Below are positions 16,863-25,166 of a stretch of DNA of 64,000 nt, one piece after another. A program made the translations under genes and the position numbers. Position 1 is the stretch's first letter. Every line of letters begins with the position of its first letter. Origin of the DNA: Flavobacterium endoglycinae (GTDB taxonomy: Bacteria; Bacteroidota; Bacteroidia; Flavobacteriales; Flavobacteriaceae). The notes under the pieces were generated by a model. That model saw nothing but the letters and a program-made list of their open reading frames with translations. It was not told the DNA's origin and did not search any database. Location of the stretch: assembly GCF_017352115.1 (NCBI RefSeq), contig NZ_CP071448.1:3818001-3882000 (forward strand), written 5' to 3'.

Positions 16863-18139
16863 TTTAAAACAGTTTTAGGTTCTTGTTCTAAAATTATTCC
16901 GCCATAGAGATGCGGAACATTTTCATTTTCGATGGTAGCATTGTACACATGATTCACAAAAATAGAACCTGCTTGATTGGCTGTGAATTGTCTAGTATAT
17001 ACAGATCCTGATACGGTTCCTCTGATTTCAAAATTACCGTTACAATAGACTTGTCCTTTTATTTTGGAATCTTTTTCCAAAACAATTTGGGTTTGAAAGT
17101 CAGCTGTTTCTTTGGTTTTAAGGTAAATGATATTTCCTTTTATGATGCTTTCGGTATCTATAAAAATTTGATTGTCGGGTAAACTATTATAATTTTGATT
17201 TTCTGAAATGGTATTTTTATTATCCTGAAATAATAACAAAGCTGATGGATATGATAAATTACATCTCTTGCCCATTATAATTTTTCTGGAAGCTATTGCT
17301 TGAAAACAACCTTTTGTTTCATCTTCTATTTCAATAATTGGTGCAATAAGAATTATATCATTTAATAGTGCAGTCTTTCTTATTTTGATGGAAGTTTCTG
17401 ATTTAATGATCATATTTCCCGACAGAATTTTATTTTCGATCGTAATTGGATTTTCAGAATAATATCCTTTCGTTTTTTCTTTAAAAGAATTTGTGATTTT
17501 TATACCCGAATTTAAATTAATGTAATCTTCCTGTCGATTTATTTTATATTCTTTTAGATAAAAATTAATGGCATCAAAAAAACTCTTTTCGAGCTTTGGT
17601 AATTCGGAAGAACTTTTTTCTATTTTTCCATAAATCAACTGAGAGCCATAATAACTATTTCCAGCTATATATCCAGAACTAACTCCTTGTTTAGGTAAAT
17701 AGGCTATACCTTGAATTTTGGTACTTCCTACAACAGTCAGTGCATTATGGGTTTCTTGCAAATATAAAGTAGGCGATTTATCGGCCACTATAAGAGAACC
17801 AATTATTGCGGTTTTGGTGAATTTTTTTTTCCTGAATTGAGTAGTTGTAATTCCTTTTTGAAAAACTCCCCATTGTGATAAATGGGTTTTTATAATTTGA
17901 TTTTCTTTATCATGATAATCAATTGTTGCAGTATCTGTATTTAACTCTTTTTGCTCTAGAAGAGATTGCATTCCAATATCGGCAATTTGGATATTTTCAA
18001 TAGCTCCTTTAGACTGTTCTTTCATGTAAATAAAAGTGTAAGCGTATAAAACCAAACCCGCAAGAAGCAGGGCAATTAATACAGCAATAAATACTGTAAA
18101 TTGTAAAGCACCAGACTTAATTTTGAGTTTTAATTTCAA
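16850..18139 (-). CDS. Large pseudopilin-like protein in the GspK position
   Basis: 429 residues. The N-terminus (KLKLKIKSG, then ALQFTVFIAVLIALLLAGLV) looks like a prepilin leader and helix but lacks Glu at +5, as known GspK proteins may. The long periplasmic part is beta-rich. Its second half repeats short turns (TSIKIRKTALLNDIILIAP, GNIIYLKTKE, SKIKGQVYCNGNFEIRGTVS), suggesting a beta-helix or bactofilin-like stack rather than the known GspK fold. It overlaps the PilP-like gene by 4 bases and the next pseudopilin by 13. In other systems the GspK-I-J trio caps the pseudopilus. I infer that role here, with an unusual body. Confidence 0.6.
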   Translation of the reverse strand: MKLKLKIKSGALQFTVFIAVLIALLLAGLVLYAYTFIYMKEQSKGAIENIQIADIGMQSLLEQKELNTDTATIDYHDKENQIIKTHLSQWGVFQKGITTTQFRKKKFTKTAIIGSLIVADKSPTLYLQETHNALTVVGSTKIQGIAYLPKQGVSSGYIAGNSYYGSQLIYGKIEKSSSELPKLEKSFFDAINFYLKEYKINRQEDYINLNSGIKITNSFKEKTKGYYSENPITIENKILSGNMIIKSETSIKIRKTALLNDIILIAPIIEIEDETKGCFQAIASRKIIMGKRCNLSYPSALLLFQDNKNTISENQNYNSLPDNQIFIDTESIIKGNIIYLKTKETADFQTQIVLEKDSKIKGQVYCNGNFEIRGTVSGSVYTRQFTANQAGSIFVNHVYNATIENENVPHLYGGIILEQEPKTVLKWLY

Positions 18140-18618
18140 TCCTGAAGCATTATAATATTGAGATTACCTTTATATTTTACGTATACAGATTCTTTGTCAC
18201 CAGATTTTAGGAAAACATCATTTTCAGTATCTCCAATTTTCATGTAATAATTTTTATTATCTATAATTAACATGTAAATGGTGTTTTTGCCTTTAGAATC
18301 TGCAATTACACCTTTGTAGATAATATTTGGCCAAACCAGTGCTTCTGGCTGCTTTGCTATTTTAGGAGTTGAGTGTAATGCTTTCGGTTTTGGAGCAGTT
18401 TCTTGAGTATACATTTTCCCTAAAAAAGGATCTCTGTAATTGATATTAATAGCAAAAGTTTCTCTTTTAGTAACTTTTAACGGTTTAATAGTGAATTCAG
18501 GATTGGTAACCGGTAATACGTCGTCTGAATTTGTAAATGAAAATACTTGAAATAATACTGCTCCCCAAACGAATAAAACGAGCGGGAGCAATATGTATAT
18601 GTTTTTTTTGTTTTTCAT
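18136..18618 (-). CDS. PilP/GspC-like inner-membrane linker protein
   Basis: 160 residues. One N-terminal membrane segment (IYILLPLVLFVWGAVLFQVF), then a flexible stretch with an RDPFLGK motif, a Pro/Lys-rich linker, and a small C-terminal beta domain (IIYKGVIADSKGKNTIYMLII, YYMKIGD, VKYKGNLNIIML). RDPF followed by such a domain is typical of PilP and of the HR domain of GspC, which connect the inner-membrane platform to the secretin. It lies 3 bases after a fibre-protein gene and overlaps the GspK-like gene by 4. Assignment rests on motif and context. Confidence 0.7.
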   Translation of the reverse strand: MKNKKNIYILLPLVLFVWGAVLFQVFSFTNSDDVLPVTNPEFTIKPLKVTKRETFAININYRDPFLGKMYTQETAPKPKALHSTPKIAKQPEALVWPNIIYKGVIADSKGKNTIYMLIIDNKNYYMKIGDTENDVFLKSGDKESVYVKYKGNLNIIMLQD

Positions 18619-18621
18619 TGA

Positions 18622-19620
18622 TTATTTTTGAGCAGATTGGTTTTCTAATTTAGCGATTCGCAAAGCTAAACTTTTTAATGATTCAATCTCTTTCGACTGC
18701 TCTTCTATCTTTTTGTTCTGTTGAATAGAATAAAGAGTTAATTCTTCAATTTTCTGCAGAAGTTTAATATTCATTTCAGAAAGATTAATTCCATCTTTCT
18801 TCATTTCTTCAGCTGAAGCAATTTCAGGAAGATGTTTGTTTTCTTTAATGAATTTATCTACAGATTCTAGAGATTGTAAACTGTAATCCTTTTCAAAAAC
18901 AAAATCAGCACCGGCATCAACAGTGACTTTTACTTCGCGCGCTGCAATATTTCCGGCAACAGTTAATTTTGAAGTTGGGTTTGTTGTACCAATTCCAACA
19001 TTTCCATTTTGCACATAATGATTTCCGCTGCCACTAACCCTTAATAATCCATTTGTTATTATATTCGTATTTAATTCGCCGGAAACGGTAAAATTTGCAA
19101 TATTTGTTCCTGTTGGAGTTTCATTAATTTTAATCTGATTGTAGTCTGTTATTGTGTCTACTTTTGGTTGTTGATATGAAATTTTAACAGTGTAAGAAGC
19201 ATAATTTTGTACATCAAAATAGATAGGAAGTTGTCTGTTTGTGTATCCTCCAAAAGTAGAACTGATATCTACAGGTGTTCCTAAGACAATTTTTCCTAAA
19301 TATTGGTTTCCGTGAGTTTCAACTAGTTTTAGAATTGCCGAACCAGAATTTACACCTTCTCCAAAACCATTTTGAATAACATATTTTTTATAATCATTAG
19401 AAAAATAAGCTTGATAAATTTCAATTATTATAAGACCGCCATATTGCCAATGAAAAGAATTATAACCAATATTTGCAATTTCAAATCTTTTAGCCTGCGT
19501 TGCTTGTGCTGCTAATCCTTTTATTACAGTTGTTTGCAGACCGTTTTGGTTAATTGTTGTCTGAGAAAATCCAGAATTAGAAAAAACAACTGCTAATATT
19601 AAGCCGAGAAAATTTTTCAT
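18622..19620 (-). CDS. Secreted fibre-like protein (paralogue 1 of six)
   Basis: 332 residues. Signal peptide (MKNFLGLILAVVFSNSGFSQ), then a beta-rich head of about 190 residues, one VGIGTTNPTSKLTV repeat, and the shared C-terminal module (FVFEKDYSLQSLESVDKFIK, ENKHLPEI, LSEMNIKLLQKIEELTLY) ending in a coiled coil. The VGIGTxxP repeat and this C-terminal module occur in many Bacteroidota tail-fibre-like surface proteins, which probably trimerise. No catalytic Ser-Lys dyad of the S74 chaperone is seen. Its ATG shares one base with the preceding stop (TAATG). It is embedded in the secretion operon, so export by that machine is inferred. Confidence 0.72.
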   Translation of the reverse strand: MKNFLGLILAVVFSNSGFSQTTINQNGLQTTVIKGLAAQATQAKRFEIANIGYNSFHWQYGGLIIIEIYQAYFSNDYKKYVIQNGFGEGVNSGSAILKLVETHGNQYLGKIVLGTPVDISSTFGGYTNRQLPIYFDVQNYASYTVKISYQQPKVDTITDYNQIKINETPTGTNIANFTVSGELNTNIITNGLLRVSGSGNHYVQNGNVGIGTTNPTSKLTVAGNIAAREVKVTVDAGADFVFEKDYSLQSLESVDKFIKENKHLPEIASAEEMKKDGINLSEMNIKLLQKIEELTLYSIQQNKKIEEQSKEIESLKSLALRIAKLENQSAQK

Positions 19621-20579
19621 TATTTTGATTTTAAGATTTGATTTAATTTCTTGTCTAAATCCAATATTTTGTCATTTTGTTTTTCTATAAGATTTTTTTG
19701 TATTTCATTTTCCTTTTTCATTTCAATCATATAAAGAGTCAACTCTTCAATTTTCTTAAGTAAAGACATATTCATTTCAGCAAGCATTAAACCATTTTTT
19801 TCAATTTCCTGCGCTGAAGGAATCTCGGGTAAATGTTTGTTTTCGTAGATGTAATTTTCTACTTCTTCTAAAGATTTTAGTTTATAATCATTAGCAAAAA
19901 CATAATCAGGGACTAAAGGTCCAAGCATATCAACGCGAACTTCCTGCGTATGAATTTTTCCTTTTACAGTTAATTTTTCATCAGGAGAAGTAGTTCCAAT
20001 ACCGACTTTGTTTCCCATTATTGAGAAGTTGTTAACGAGATGAGTTTCGCTCATATTGGCTGAAAAATCCTGAATATCTGATAGAACATCCGTATTAACC
20101 GAAGCTCCATTTATCATATAAGCAATAGATTTCATGTTTTCACCAGTAGAGTTTGTCCATCCTGAAAATTTAAATCCCCAGTTGTGATAAGCATCAGAAT
20201 ATGGAACATCAACAGCCAAGTATTTTTTACCATTATAGATGCATGTTTTTAATGTCCAACTGCTACTACCGTCAATAGATCTAATAGTTGCTGCTGTACT
20301 GTTATAAGCAGAAGAAGAATTTATTTCGACAATATTGATTCTATTATATCCGCCGACAGCTCCTCTTAATGCTGTGATTGTACCTATAGCTTTATTCATG
20401 TTTATTAATGTGCCATTGTACATTTCATGAAGCAGAATTAAATTTCGAGTATAATCTCCTCCGCCATTTCCACCAATATCGATTATTTTGTAATCTCCAG
20501 CTAAAGGCGTTGTTGCTACCTGTGCACTTAGACTTAAAGGAATATATAATAGTATAAGCCAAATAATTTTTTTTTTCAT
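19620..20579 (-). CDS. Secreted fibre-like protein (paralogue 2 of six)
   Basis: 319 residues. Signal peptide (MKKKIIWLILLYIPLSLSAQ), an unrelated head of about 180 residues, one VGIGTTSPDEKLTV repeat, and the conserved end (DYVFANDYKLKSLEEVENYI, HLPEIPSAQEIEKNGLMLAE, then a coiled coil). The C-terminal 110 residues are nearly identical to those of the plus-strand gene at 22618, whereas the heads differ. This points to one attachment or assembly module carrying interchangeable heads. It is translationally coupled to the next fibre gene. Confidence 0.72.
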   Translation of the reverse strand: MKKKIIWLILLYIPLSLSAQVATTPLAGDYKIIDIGGNGGGDYTRNLILLHEMYNGTLINMNKAIGTITALRGAVGGYNRINIVEINSSSAYNSTAATIRSIDGSSSWTLKTCIYNGKKYLAVDVPYSDAYHNWGFKFSGWTNSTGENMKSIAYMINGASVNTDVLSDIQDFSANMSETHLVNNFSIMGNKVGIGTTSPDEKLTVKGKIHTQEVRVDMLGPLVPDYVFANDYKLKSLEEVENYIYENKHLPEIPSAQEIEKNGLMLAEMNMSLLKKIEELTLYMIEMKKENEIQKNLIEKQNDKILDLDKKLNQILKSK

Positions 20580-20661
20580 TTTTTTATTAGTTCTTTTAAT
20601 TTATATGTGATATAAAGCAATTTCTGCTTTCGTGATATGTGATGAAAAGTTTTATAAGCTT

Positions 20662-21594
20662 TTAATTTATAGTAAAATTGAAAACAGTACTTCTGGCACT
20701 TGTGTTTCCTGCATCATCAAATGATTTTACAAACCAATAATAAGTTCCAGTTGTTAATGTTTTATTATATGGACTAGTGCCTCTATCTTTAAAATTTAAA
20801 TTTGTCAAAGCGTTGTTAGTATATACATATATACTGTCTCTTTCTGCGCTGCCAGATATTGGAGTTCTGTTCCATTGGAAATTGATATTTGTTGCAGTAG
20901 TAGTACTTGCATTTACAGGAGCGGTGAGAGTAGGAGTGTTAGGAGCTTTAGTGTCAATTAAAATAGATCTTGAAGTAAATAATGTCTGATTTGTTCCATT
21001 ACTGGCTCTTACTTTCCAAGTATATTTGCCTTCATCAAAAGTAAAGTTAATAAGAGTGGCCTCTGTACTTTGTTCTTTAACTAAAGTATTGTTTTCATCC
21101 AAAATTTGAAGCTGATAATTTGTTGCACCAATAATAGCATCCCAAGATAATTTTTGTAAAGCAGTTTTGGTAGTTAAGTTATTGGTTGGAGTTAGCAAAA
21201 TAACTGTATTGTTTTGAAAATCATCATTGTTCAAAACTTCAAAACTATTTTTAAAATAAGCAGTTTCATAAGCACTATTAATGGCTTTTATTCGCCATTC
21301 ATATTTACCAATGTTTAACTGCTGCGTATAAGAGTTTTTTGTAACAGTAGTATCCAAAACAATTTGTTTTGGAGTTTCAAAATTTGGAATAGCGATTTGT
21401 AGTTGATATTTATCGGCACTTTCGACCGCTTCCCATGAGAAGGTAACTCCAGATGAGGAAAGAAGAGAATTGTTTGCGGGAGCAATAAGAGTAACTTCTT
21501 TTTTATAGATGTCATCAACGAGTAATATTTCTTCACAAGAGACAAAGCTGAAAATAATTGCAAACAAAAGATATTTAATTGAAGTTTTATTCAT
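20662..21594 (-). CDS. Lipoprotein with fibronectin-III-like repeats
   Basis: 310 residues. A lipoprotein signal (LLFAIIFSFVSC, modified Cys20) is followed by three repeated domains of about 90 residues, each with a 'W-x-x-V/I...A-x-x-Y-x-L-Q-I' core (FSWEAVESADKYQLQIAI, LSWDAIIGATNYQLQIL, FQWNRTPISGSAERDSIYVY) and a 'G-x-Y-x-W-x-V/I-K/R-A' end (GKYEWRIKAIN, GKYTWKVRASN, GTYYWFVKSFD). These are FN3-like beta sandwiches. Membrane-anchored, so probably at the outer membrane. In this operon it may bind fibre proteins or help the secretin, but no specific role is known. Confidence 0.72.
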   Translation of the reverse strand: MNKTSIKYLLFAIIFSFVSCEEILLVDDIYKKEVTLIAPANNSLLSSSGVTFSWEAVESADKYQLQIAIPNFETPKQIVLDTTVTKNSYTQQLNIGKYEWRIKAINSAYETAYFKNSFEVLNNDDFQNNTVILLTPTNNLTTKTALQKLSWDAIIGATNYQLQILDENNTLVKEQSTEATLINFTFDEGKYTWKVRASNGTNQTLFTSRSILIDTKAPNTPTLTAPVNASTTTATNINFQWNRTPISGSAERDSIYVYTNNALTNLNFKDRGTSPYNKTLTTGTYYWFVKSFDDAGNTSARSTVFNFTIN

Positions 21595-21629
21595 GATAGT
21601 ATGGTAAGCTTTATTATAAAATTGGAGAA

Positions 21630-22358
21630 TTACATGTCAAATAAATCCCCAGTATTTTTCTTCTCATTTATTTTTCGTTTCGTTATTCCAGAACAAGAGT
21701 TGCTTTCATTTACTATGTCAGCAACATTCCATGTTCCTTTTACTGATTTTACCCAGCAGAATGAACTTACCTGATAGGCCACAATTGTTTCAGGATTTAT
21801 ATCTATGATATCTGTTTTTTTTCCAGCTTTATATAAAGCAATAGTATACTTTTTGTATTGATTGTTTATTAAATAGTAAGCATCCGATTGTCTGATTTTA
21901 GTAATTTCTTCCACAGGAAGACTTACAGCAAGACTTGAAATTATTTTCAGATTTTGAGTATCGGTTAGTAATTTCAAAATATTAGAATTGTATTCTGCAT
22001 TTATTTCTTCTACAAGACCAGCAACATCCAAAATTTTGATTGTTACCAATTCTGGTTTGATTGGCAAACTATCAATGAAGGCAACTTTTGTTTGATTCTG
22101 ATTGTATTTCGCTTTAGATTTATAAATTTTATTTAACTTTCTATTATAAGGTACAATACCAATTTCTACCCGAATATTATTTTCAAGTTTAGGTAGACCT
22201 TTTGGTTCAAAAGTATTAAGGTTATACGATAATTTCGATGTTCCAATGCTCCCCAATTCAACAACCGAAGAAGAAAATTTGAAATTGTCATTTTTAATTT
22301 TGGTTGTGTGGCAGGCTGTGCAAAATATAATTATGAGGACAGCAATTTTTTTTAACAT
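21630..22358 (-). CDS. Lipoprotein of unknown function, first gene of the minus arm
   Basis: 242 residues. Lipoprotein signal MLKKIAVLIIIFCTAC (Cys16). The mature part has no recognised domain. It is rich in beta strands and charged residues and ends in a short KRKINEKKNTGDLFDM tail. It heads the minus-strand secretion operon, 35 bases before the FN3-like lipoprotein. Lipoproteins encoded with secretins often act as pilotins or as secretin-associated factors. That possibility is raised by position only. Confidence 0.6.
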   Translation of the reverse strand: MLKKIAVLIIIFCTACHTTKIKNDNFKFSSSVVELGSIGTSKLSYNLNTFEPKGLPKLENNIRVEIGIVPYNRKLNKIYKSKAKYNQNQTKVAFIDSLPIKPELVTIKILDVAGLVEEINAEYNSNILKLLTDTQNLKIISSLAVSLPVEEITKIRQSDAYYLINNQYKKYTIALYKAGKKTDIIDINPETIVAYQVSSFCWVKSVKGTWNVADIVNESNSCSGITKRKINEKKNTGDLFDM

Positions 22359-22617
22359 AGTTGTGCTATTTATTCGGTTAAAAAATAGGAATTCGACAAT
22401 AAAAAAATCATTTTTGCAGAATATATTTTTTGTTTATTTTTTAACAAAACTAAACAAATTGATGTAATAGGCTGTTAAAATTTCAACATTTTATTTTTGA
22501 AGAATGCAGTGCTGAAGATATAGAATTTTATTGCACTGTTTTTATTAAAAAAGGATGTATTACATAGCATTCAAATTAATCATACAGCAATATTTAAGTT
22601 AAAAATACATTATAAAC
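22359..22617. promoter_or_regulatory. Divergent control region of the two secretion arms
   Basis: The 259-bp gap holds two outward -7-type elements: TAGTTTTG on the minus strand (22452-22445) and TATTTTTG on the plus strand (22492-22499). Between them lies the near-palindrome TGTTAAAATTTCAACA (22473-22488). Neither -7 element has a TTG at the usual distance, which suggests dependence on an activator bound between them. No small gene is seen. Confidence 0.45.
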
Positions 22618-23610
22618 ATGAAAAAAATACTTCTATTTACTGCATTTATTATATGCCAAATTACTAATTCGCAAACATTTTCGACCAACTTAACACCAGT
22701 TGGATGGGAGCATAATATTTTATTTAATGCGGGTACTCGCTATACAGTTACTCAGCAAGGACCTACAGTTAGTTTGCCAATGTTGTTTGATGGTAGTATG
22801 AATCCTTATTATATATCTGGAGTTACTCCCGCAAATCCAGCAGTGATTCTTATAGAAGGATTGCCAGGCTACCATACACAAGCAGGCGCTTGGGTAGGAT
22901 GGACTACTCGGTATTTACCTTCATCAAGATTTAAGATAGAAGGATATGATACTTACAATGGAGCAAATGTATGGAGAATAATAGCTGACTATTCTGATGT
23001 TGATTATGGTAATTATAGTTTTTCACTAAAAGTACCAGTTGGAGGAGCTTATACTAAACTTAAATTTACATTTTACAATGGGCAAAATGGAACTGTTGGG
23101 CTTTCCGAGTTATTTTTTATTCATCCTGAGGCTACTACACCATATTCAGGATTGTTATCTCCTGCATTAAATAATTGGAAGAATATTAGTGGTAATGTAG
23201 TATATGATTCTGGTAATGTAGGTGTTGGAACTACTGCTCCTGATGAAAAATTAACTGTTAAAGGTAAAATCCACGCCCAAGAAGTAAGAGTTGATATGCT
23301 TGGACCGTTAGTTCCAGATTATGTTTTTGCTAATGATTATAAACTAAAATCTTTAGAACAAGTTGAAAATTACATTAACGAAAACAAACATTTACCTGAA
23401 ATTCCATCAGCACAGGAAATTGAGAAAAATGGTTTAATGCTTGCTGAAATGAATATGTCTTTGCTTAAAAAAATCGAGGAACTTACTTTGTATATTATTA
23501 AACAGAATAAAGAAATTGAAACTTTGAAAAAACAAGATGAAAATACAAGAATGATTTTAGAAAAAGTTCAAATTTTACAAATGGAAGTAGATAAATTAAA
23601 AACCAAATAA
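22618..23610 (+). CDS. Secreted fibre-like protein (paralogue 3 of six)
   Basis: 330 residues. Signal peptide (MKKILLFTAFIICQITNSQ), then a head of about 180 residues that looks like a galactose-binding or discoidin-type beta sandwich (IIADYSDVDYGNYSFSLKV, YTKLKFTFYNGQNGTVGLSE). One VGVGTTAPDEKLTV repeat and the shared C-terminal module with a coiled coil follow. The C-terminal module is almost the same as that of the minus-strand gene at 19620-20579, although the two genes are in different arms. First gene of the plus arm. A carbohydrate-binding head is an inference from the pattern only. Confidence 0.72.
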   Translation: MKKILLFTAFIICQITNSQTFSTNLTPVGWEHNILFNAGTRYTVTQQGPTVSLPMLFDGSMNPYYISGVTPANPAVILIEGLPGYHTQAGAWVGWTTRYLPSSRFKIEGYDTYNGANVWRIIADYSDVDYGNYSFSLKVPVGGAYTKLKFTFYNGQNGTVGLSELFFIHPEATTPYSGLLSPALNNWKNISGNVVYDSGNVGVGTTAPDEKLTVKGKIHAQEVRVDMLGPLVPDYVFANDYKLKSLEQVENYINENKHLPEIPSAQEIEKNGLMLAEMNMSLLKKIEELTLYIIKQNKEIETLKKQDENTRMILEKVQILQMEVDKLKTK

Positions 23611-23612
23611 AA

Positions 23613-24539
23613 ATGTCAAAACAAAAATATCGAACACTAAATAACAAATTTTTCGGACTATTAGTTGTTGTATTATTTTTTAATTTTTCAACTTATTCTC
23701 AAACGGGTGGTAATTTTGAACTTAGCCTTTATACAACTGTATTTCCAAATGGAACTCCAAATCAAGCGGTGAACATTCAATTTCCAAGTGTTCCTTTATG
23801 GGGCTGGTTTGAGGTTACTATAACTTCAGCTTATAATAATCAACTAGCAACTGGAAAGCTTACGAAAAGATATCAAATAGGCCATAATGTTGGAGGCTAT
23901 TTTGATCAGGCAACAGAAATTCCAACAGCATTTGGACCAGTTGCAAGTCAATGGCTTATTGGAGATTTTAATCATGATACAAATAGTATCCCTATTTATC
24001 ATTTAGTAAGTACTAGTAATATTTTAATGATTAAAATTGAAGGTGTAATGGTAATAAGTGCAGCTAATCTTGATTTAATAAAAACGGGTACAACAATTAG
24101 TGCTTTAGAAACGGCTACAGCTCCAAAGACGCGTCATTATATGAGCATAATGCAGGATAGAGTAGGGATAGGTACAAATTCGCCAGATAGTGCCTTGGCA
24201 GTAAACGGGATAATACATTCTAAAGAAGTAAAAGTAGACTTGAATAATTGGCCTGATTTTGTTTTCAAAAAAAACTATGATTTACCACCACTTGAAGAAG
24301 TTGAAAAACATATTAATGACAATGGACACCTAGAGAATATCCCAAGTGAAGAAGAAGTTCTAAAGAATGGAATTAATTTGGGAGAAATGAATGCGAGGCT
24401 TTTGCAGAAAATTGAAGAGCTTACTTTGTATGTTATTGATTTGAATAAGAAAGTGAATGAATTACAAGACAGTAATGCTAAAATTGTTGGAGAAAATAAA
24501 GTATTAGTACAAAAAGCTAAAGTCCTAGAAGAAAAATAA
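23613..24539 (+). CDS. Secreted fibre-like protein (paralogue 4 of six)
   Basis: 308 residues. Signal peptide region (FFGLLVVVLFFNFSTYSQ), beta-rich head, one VGIGTNSPDSALAV repeat, then the second C-terminal subtype: DFVFKKNYDLPPLEEVEKHI, HLENIPSEEEVLKNGINLGE, then a coiled coil. This subtype is shared with the two fibre genes at 31034 and 32306. The start lies 2 bases after the preceding stop. A strong terminator follows at 24561, so this pair forms a short unit separate from the secretion core. Confidence 0.72.
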   Translation: MSKQKYRTLNNKFFGLLVVVLFFNFSTYSQTGGNFELSLYTTVFPNGTPNQAVNIQFPSVPLWGWFEVTITSAYNNQLATGKLTKRYQIGHNVGGYFDQATEIPTAFGPVASQWLIGDFNHDTNSIPIYHLVSTSNILMIKIEGVMVISAANLDLIKTGTTISALETATAPKTRHYMSIMQDRVGIGTNSPDSALAVNGIIHSKEVKVDLNNWPDFVFKKNYDLPPLEEVEKHINDNGHLENIPSEEEVLKNGINLGEMNARLLQKIEELTLYVIDLNKKVNELQDSNAKIVGENKVLVQKAKVLEEK

Positions 24540-24560
24540 TTTCACTTTAAAATATTTTAA

Positions 24561-24600
24561 AAAACTGCGTGTAAGTAAACAGATTATACGCAGTTTTTTT
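24561..24600 (+). terminator. Terminator after the first fibre gene pair
   Basis: Stem AAAACTGCGTGTAA / TTATACGCAGTTTT (one mismatch) with a nine-base loop, continuing into a T-run. It separates the fibre pair from the downstream secretion operon, which has its own promoter. Confidence 0.88.
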
Positions 24601-24704
24601 ATTTGTATTAGATTTTTTCTTGTGTTTAATGTCAGGATTAAGATTGTAGCAAAGCTTATAAAATTTTAGAATTATTAACAAATTATTTCTCATTTAAGCT
24701 TCGA

Positions 24705-24733
24705 TTGTTTTCTCAATAAAAAAGATATATTTG
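24705..24733 (+). promoter_or_regulatory. Consensus Bacteroidota promoter of the secretion core operon
   Basis: TTG (24705-24707), 18 bases, then TATATTTG (24726-24733). This is a full match to TTG-N(17-23)-TAnnTTTG. The transcript would start near 24740, about 16 bases before the first start codon, and run through gspG-E-D-L-M to the two fibre genes. Confidence 0.75.
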
Positions 24734-24755
24734 TAAAAATTAATTACACTTTGTT

Positions 24756-25166
24756 TTGAAGAAAAATCTATTTAGAAAACTGCCATCATTCAATCTTCAG
24801 GAAATGTTGATTGTACTTGCCATCATTGGAATTCTGCTTTTAATTGCTTTGCCTAACTTAATGCCATTAATTACAAAAGCTAAAAGTGTAGAAGCTCAAG
24901 TACAACTAAAAGCCATTTATAATGCTGAGAAACAGTACTACTTTATGTACTCAAAATACAGTCCTAATTTTACCGAAATAGATTTTGAAGCTCCAAAGAC
25001 GACCAAAGAAAATGGAAGTGCAAACTATGTTTATGAAATCGTAAATTCAAGTAACAATGAGTTTAAAGTTAAAGCAACAGCAATTACCGATTTTAATGGA
25101 AATGGAGTTTTTAATGTTTGGGAAATTGACCAAAATGGTGTTCCAAAACAAATTGTAAACGATTAA
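24756..25166 (+). CDS. gspG: Major pseudopilin GspG-like
   Basis: 136 residues from a TTG start; the next in-frame ATG falls inside the hydrophobic helix and would remove the leader. Leader KKNLFRKLPS, then FNLQEMLIVLAIIGILLLIA: cleavage between Ser11 and Phe12, Glu16 at +5, and Ser instead of Gly at -1. The helix continues into AKSVEAQVQLKAIYNAEKQYY, the usual GspG/PilE N-terminal helix, and a short beta domain ending in FNGNGVFNVWEIDQNG, which resembles the GspG calcium-binding loop. It builds the pseudopilus. The stop overlaps the next ATG by one base (TAATG). Confidence 0.88.
   Translation: MKKNLFRKLPSFNLQEMLIVLAIIGILLLIALPNLMPLITKAKSVEAQVQLKAIYNAEKQYYFMYSKYSPNFTEIDFEAPKTTKENGSANYVYEIVNSSNNEFKVKATAITDFNGNGVFNVWEIDQNGVPKQIVND

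Noticed and set aside
18622..19620. Phage tail-fibre genes as evidence for a prophage
   Set aside because: The VGIGT repeats look fibre-like, but all paralogues have signal peptides and no other phage gene (capsid, terminase, integrase) is present.
24756..25166. ATG inside the helix as start of the major pseudopilin
   Set aside because: It would remove the charged leader and cleavage site; the TTG at 24756 keeps both and is 22 bases after a consensus promoter.
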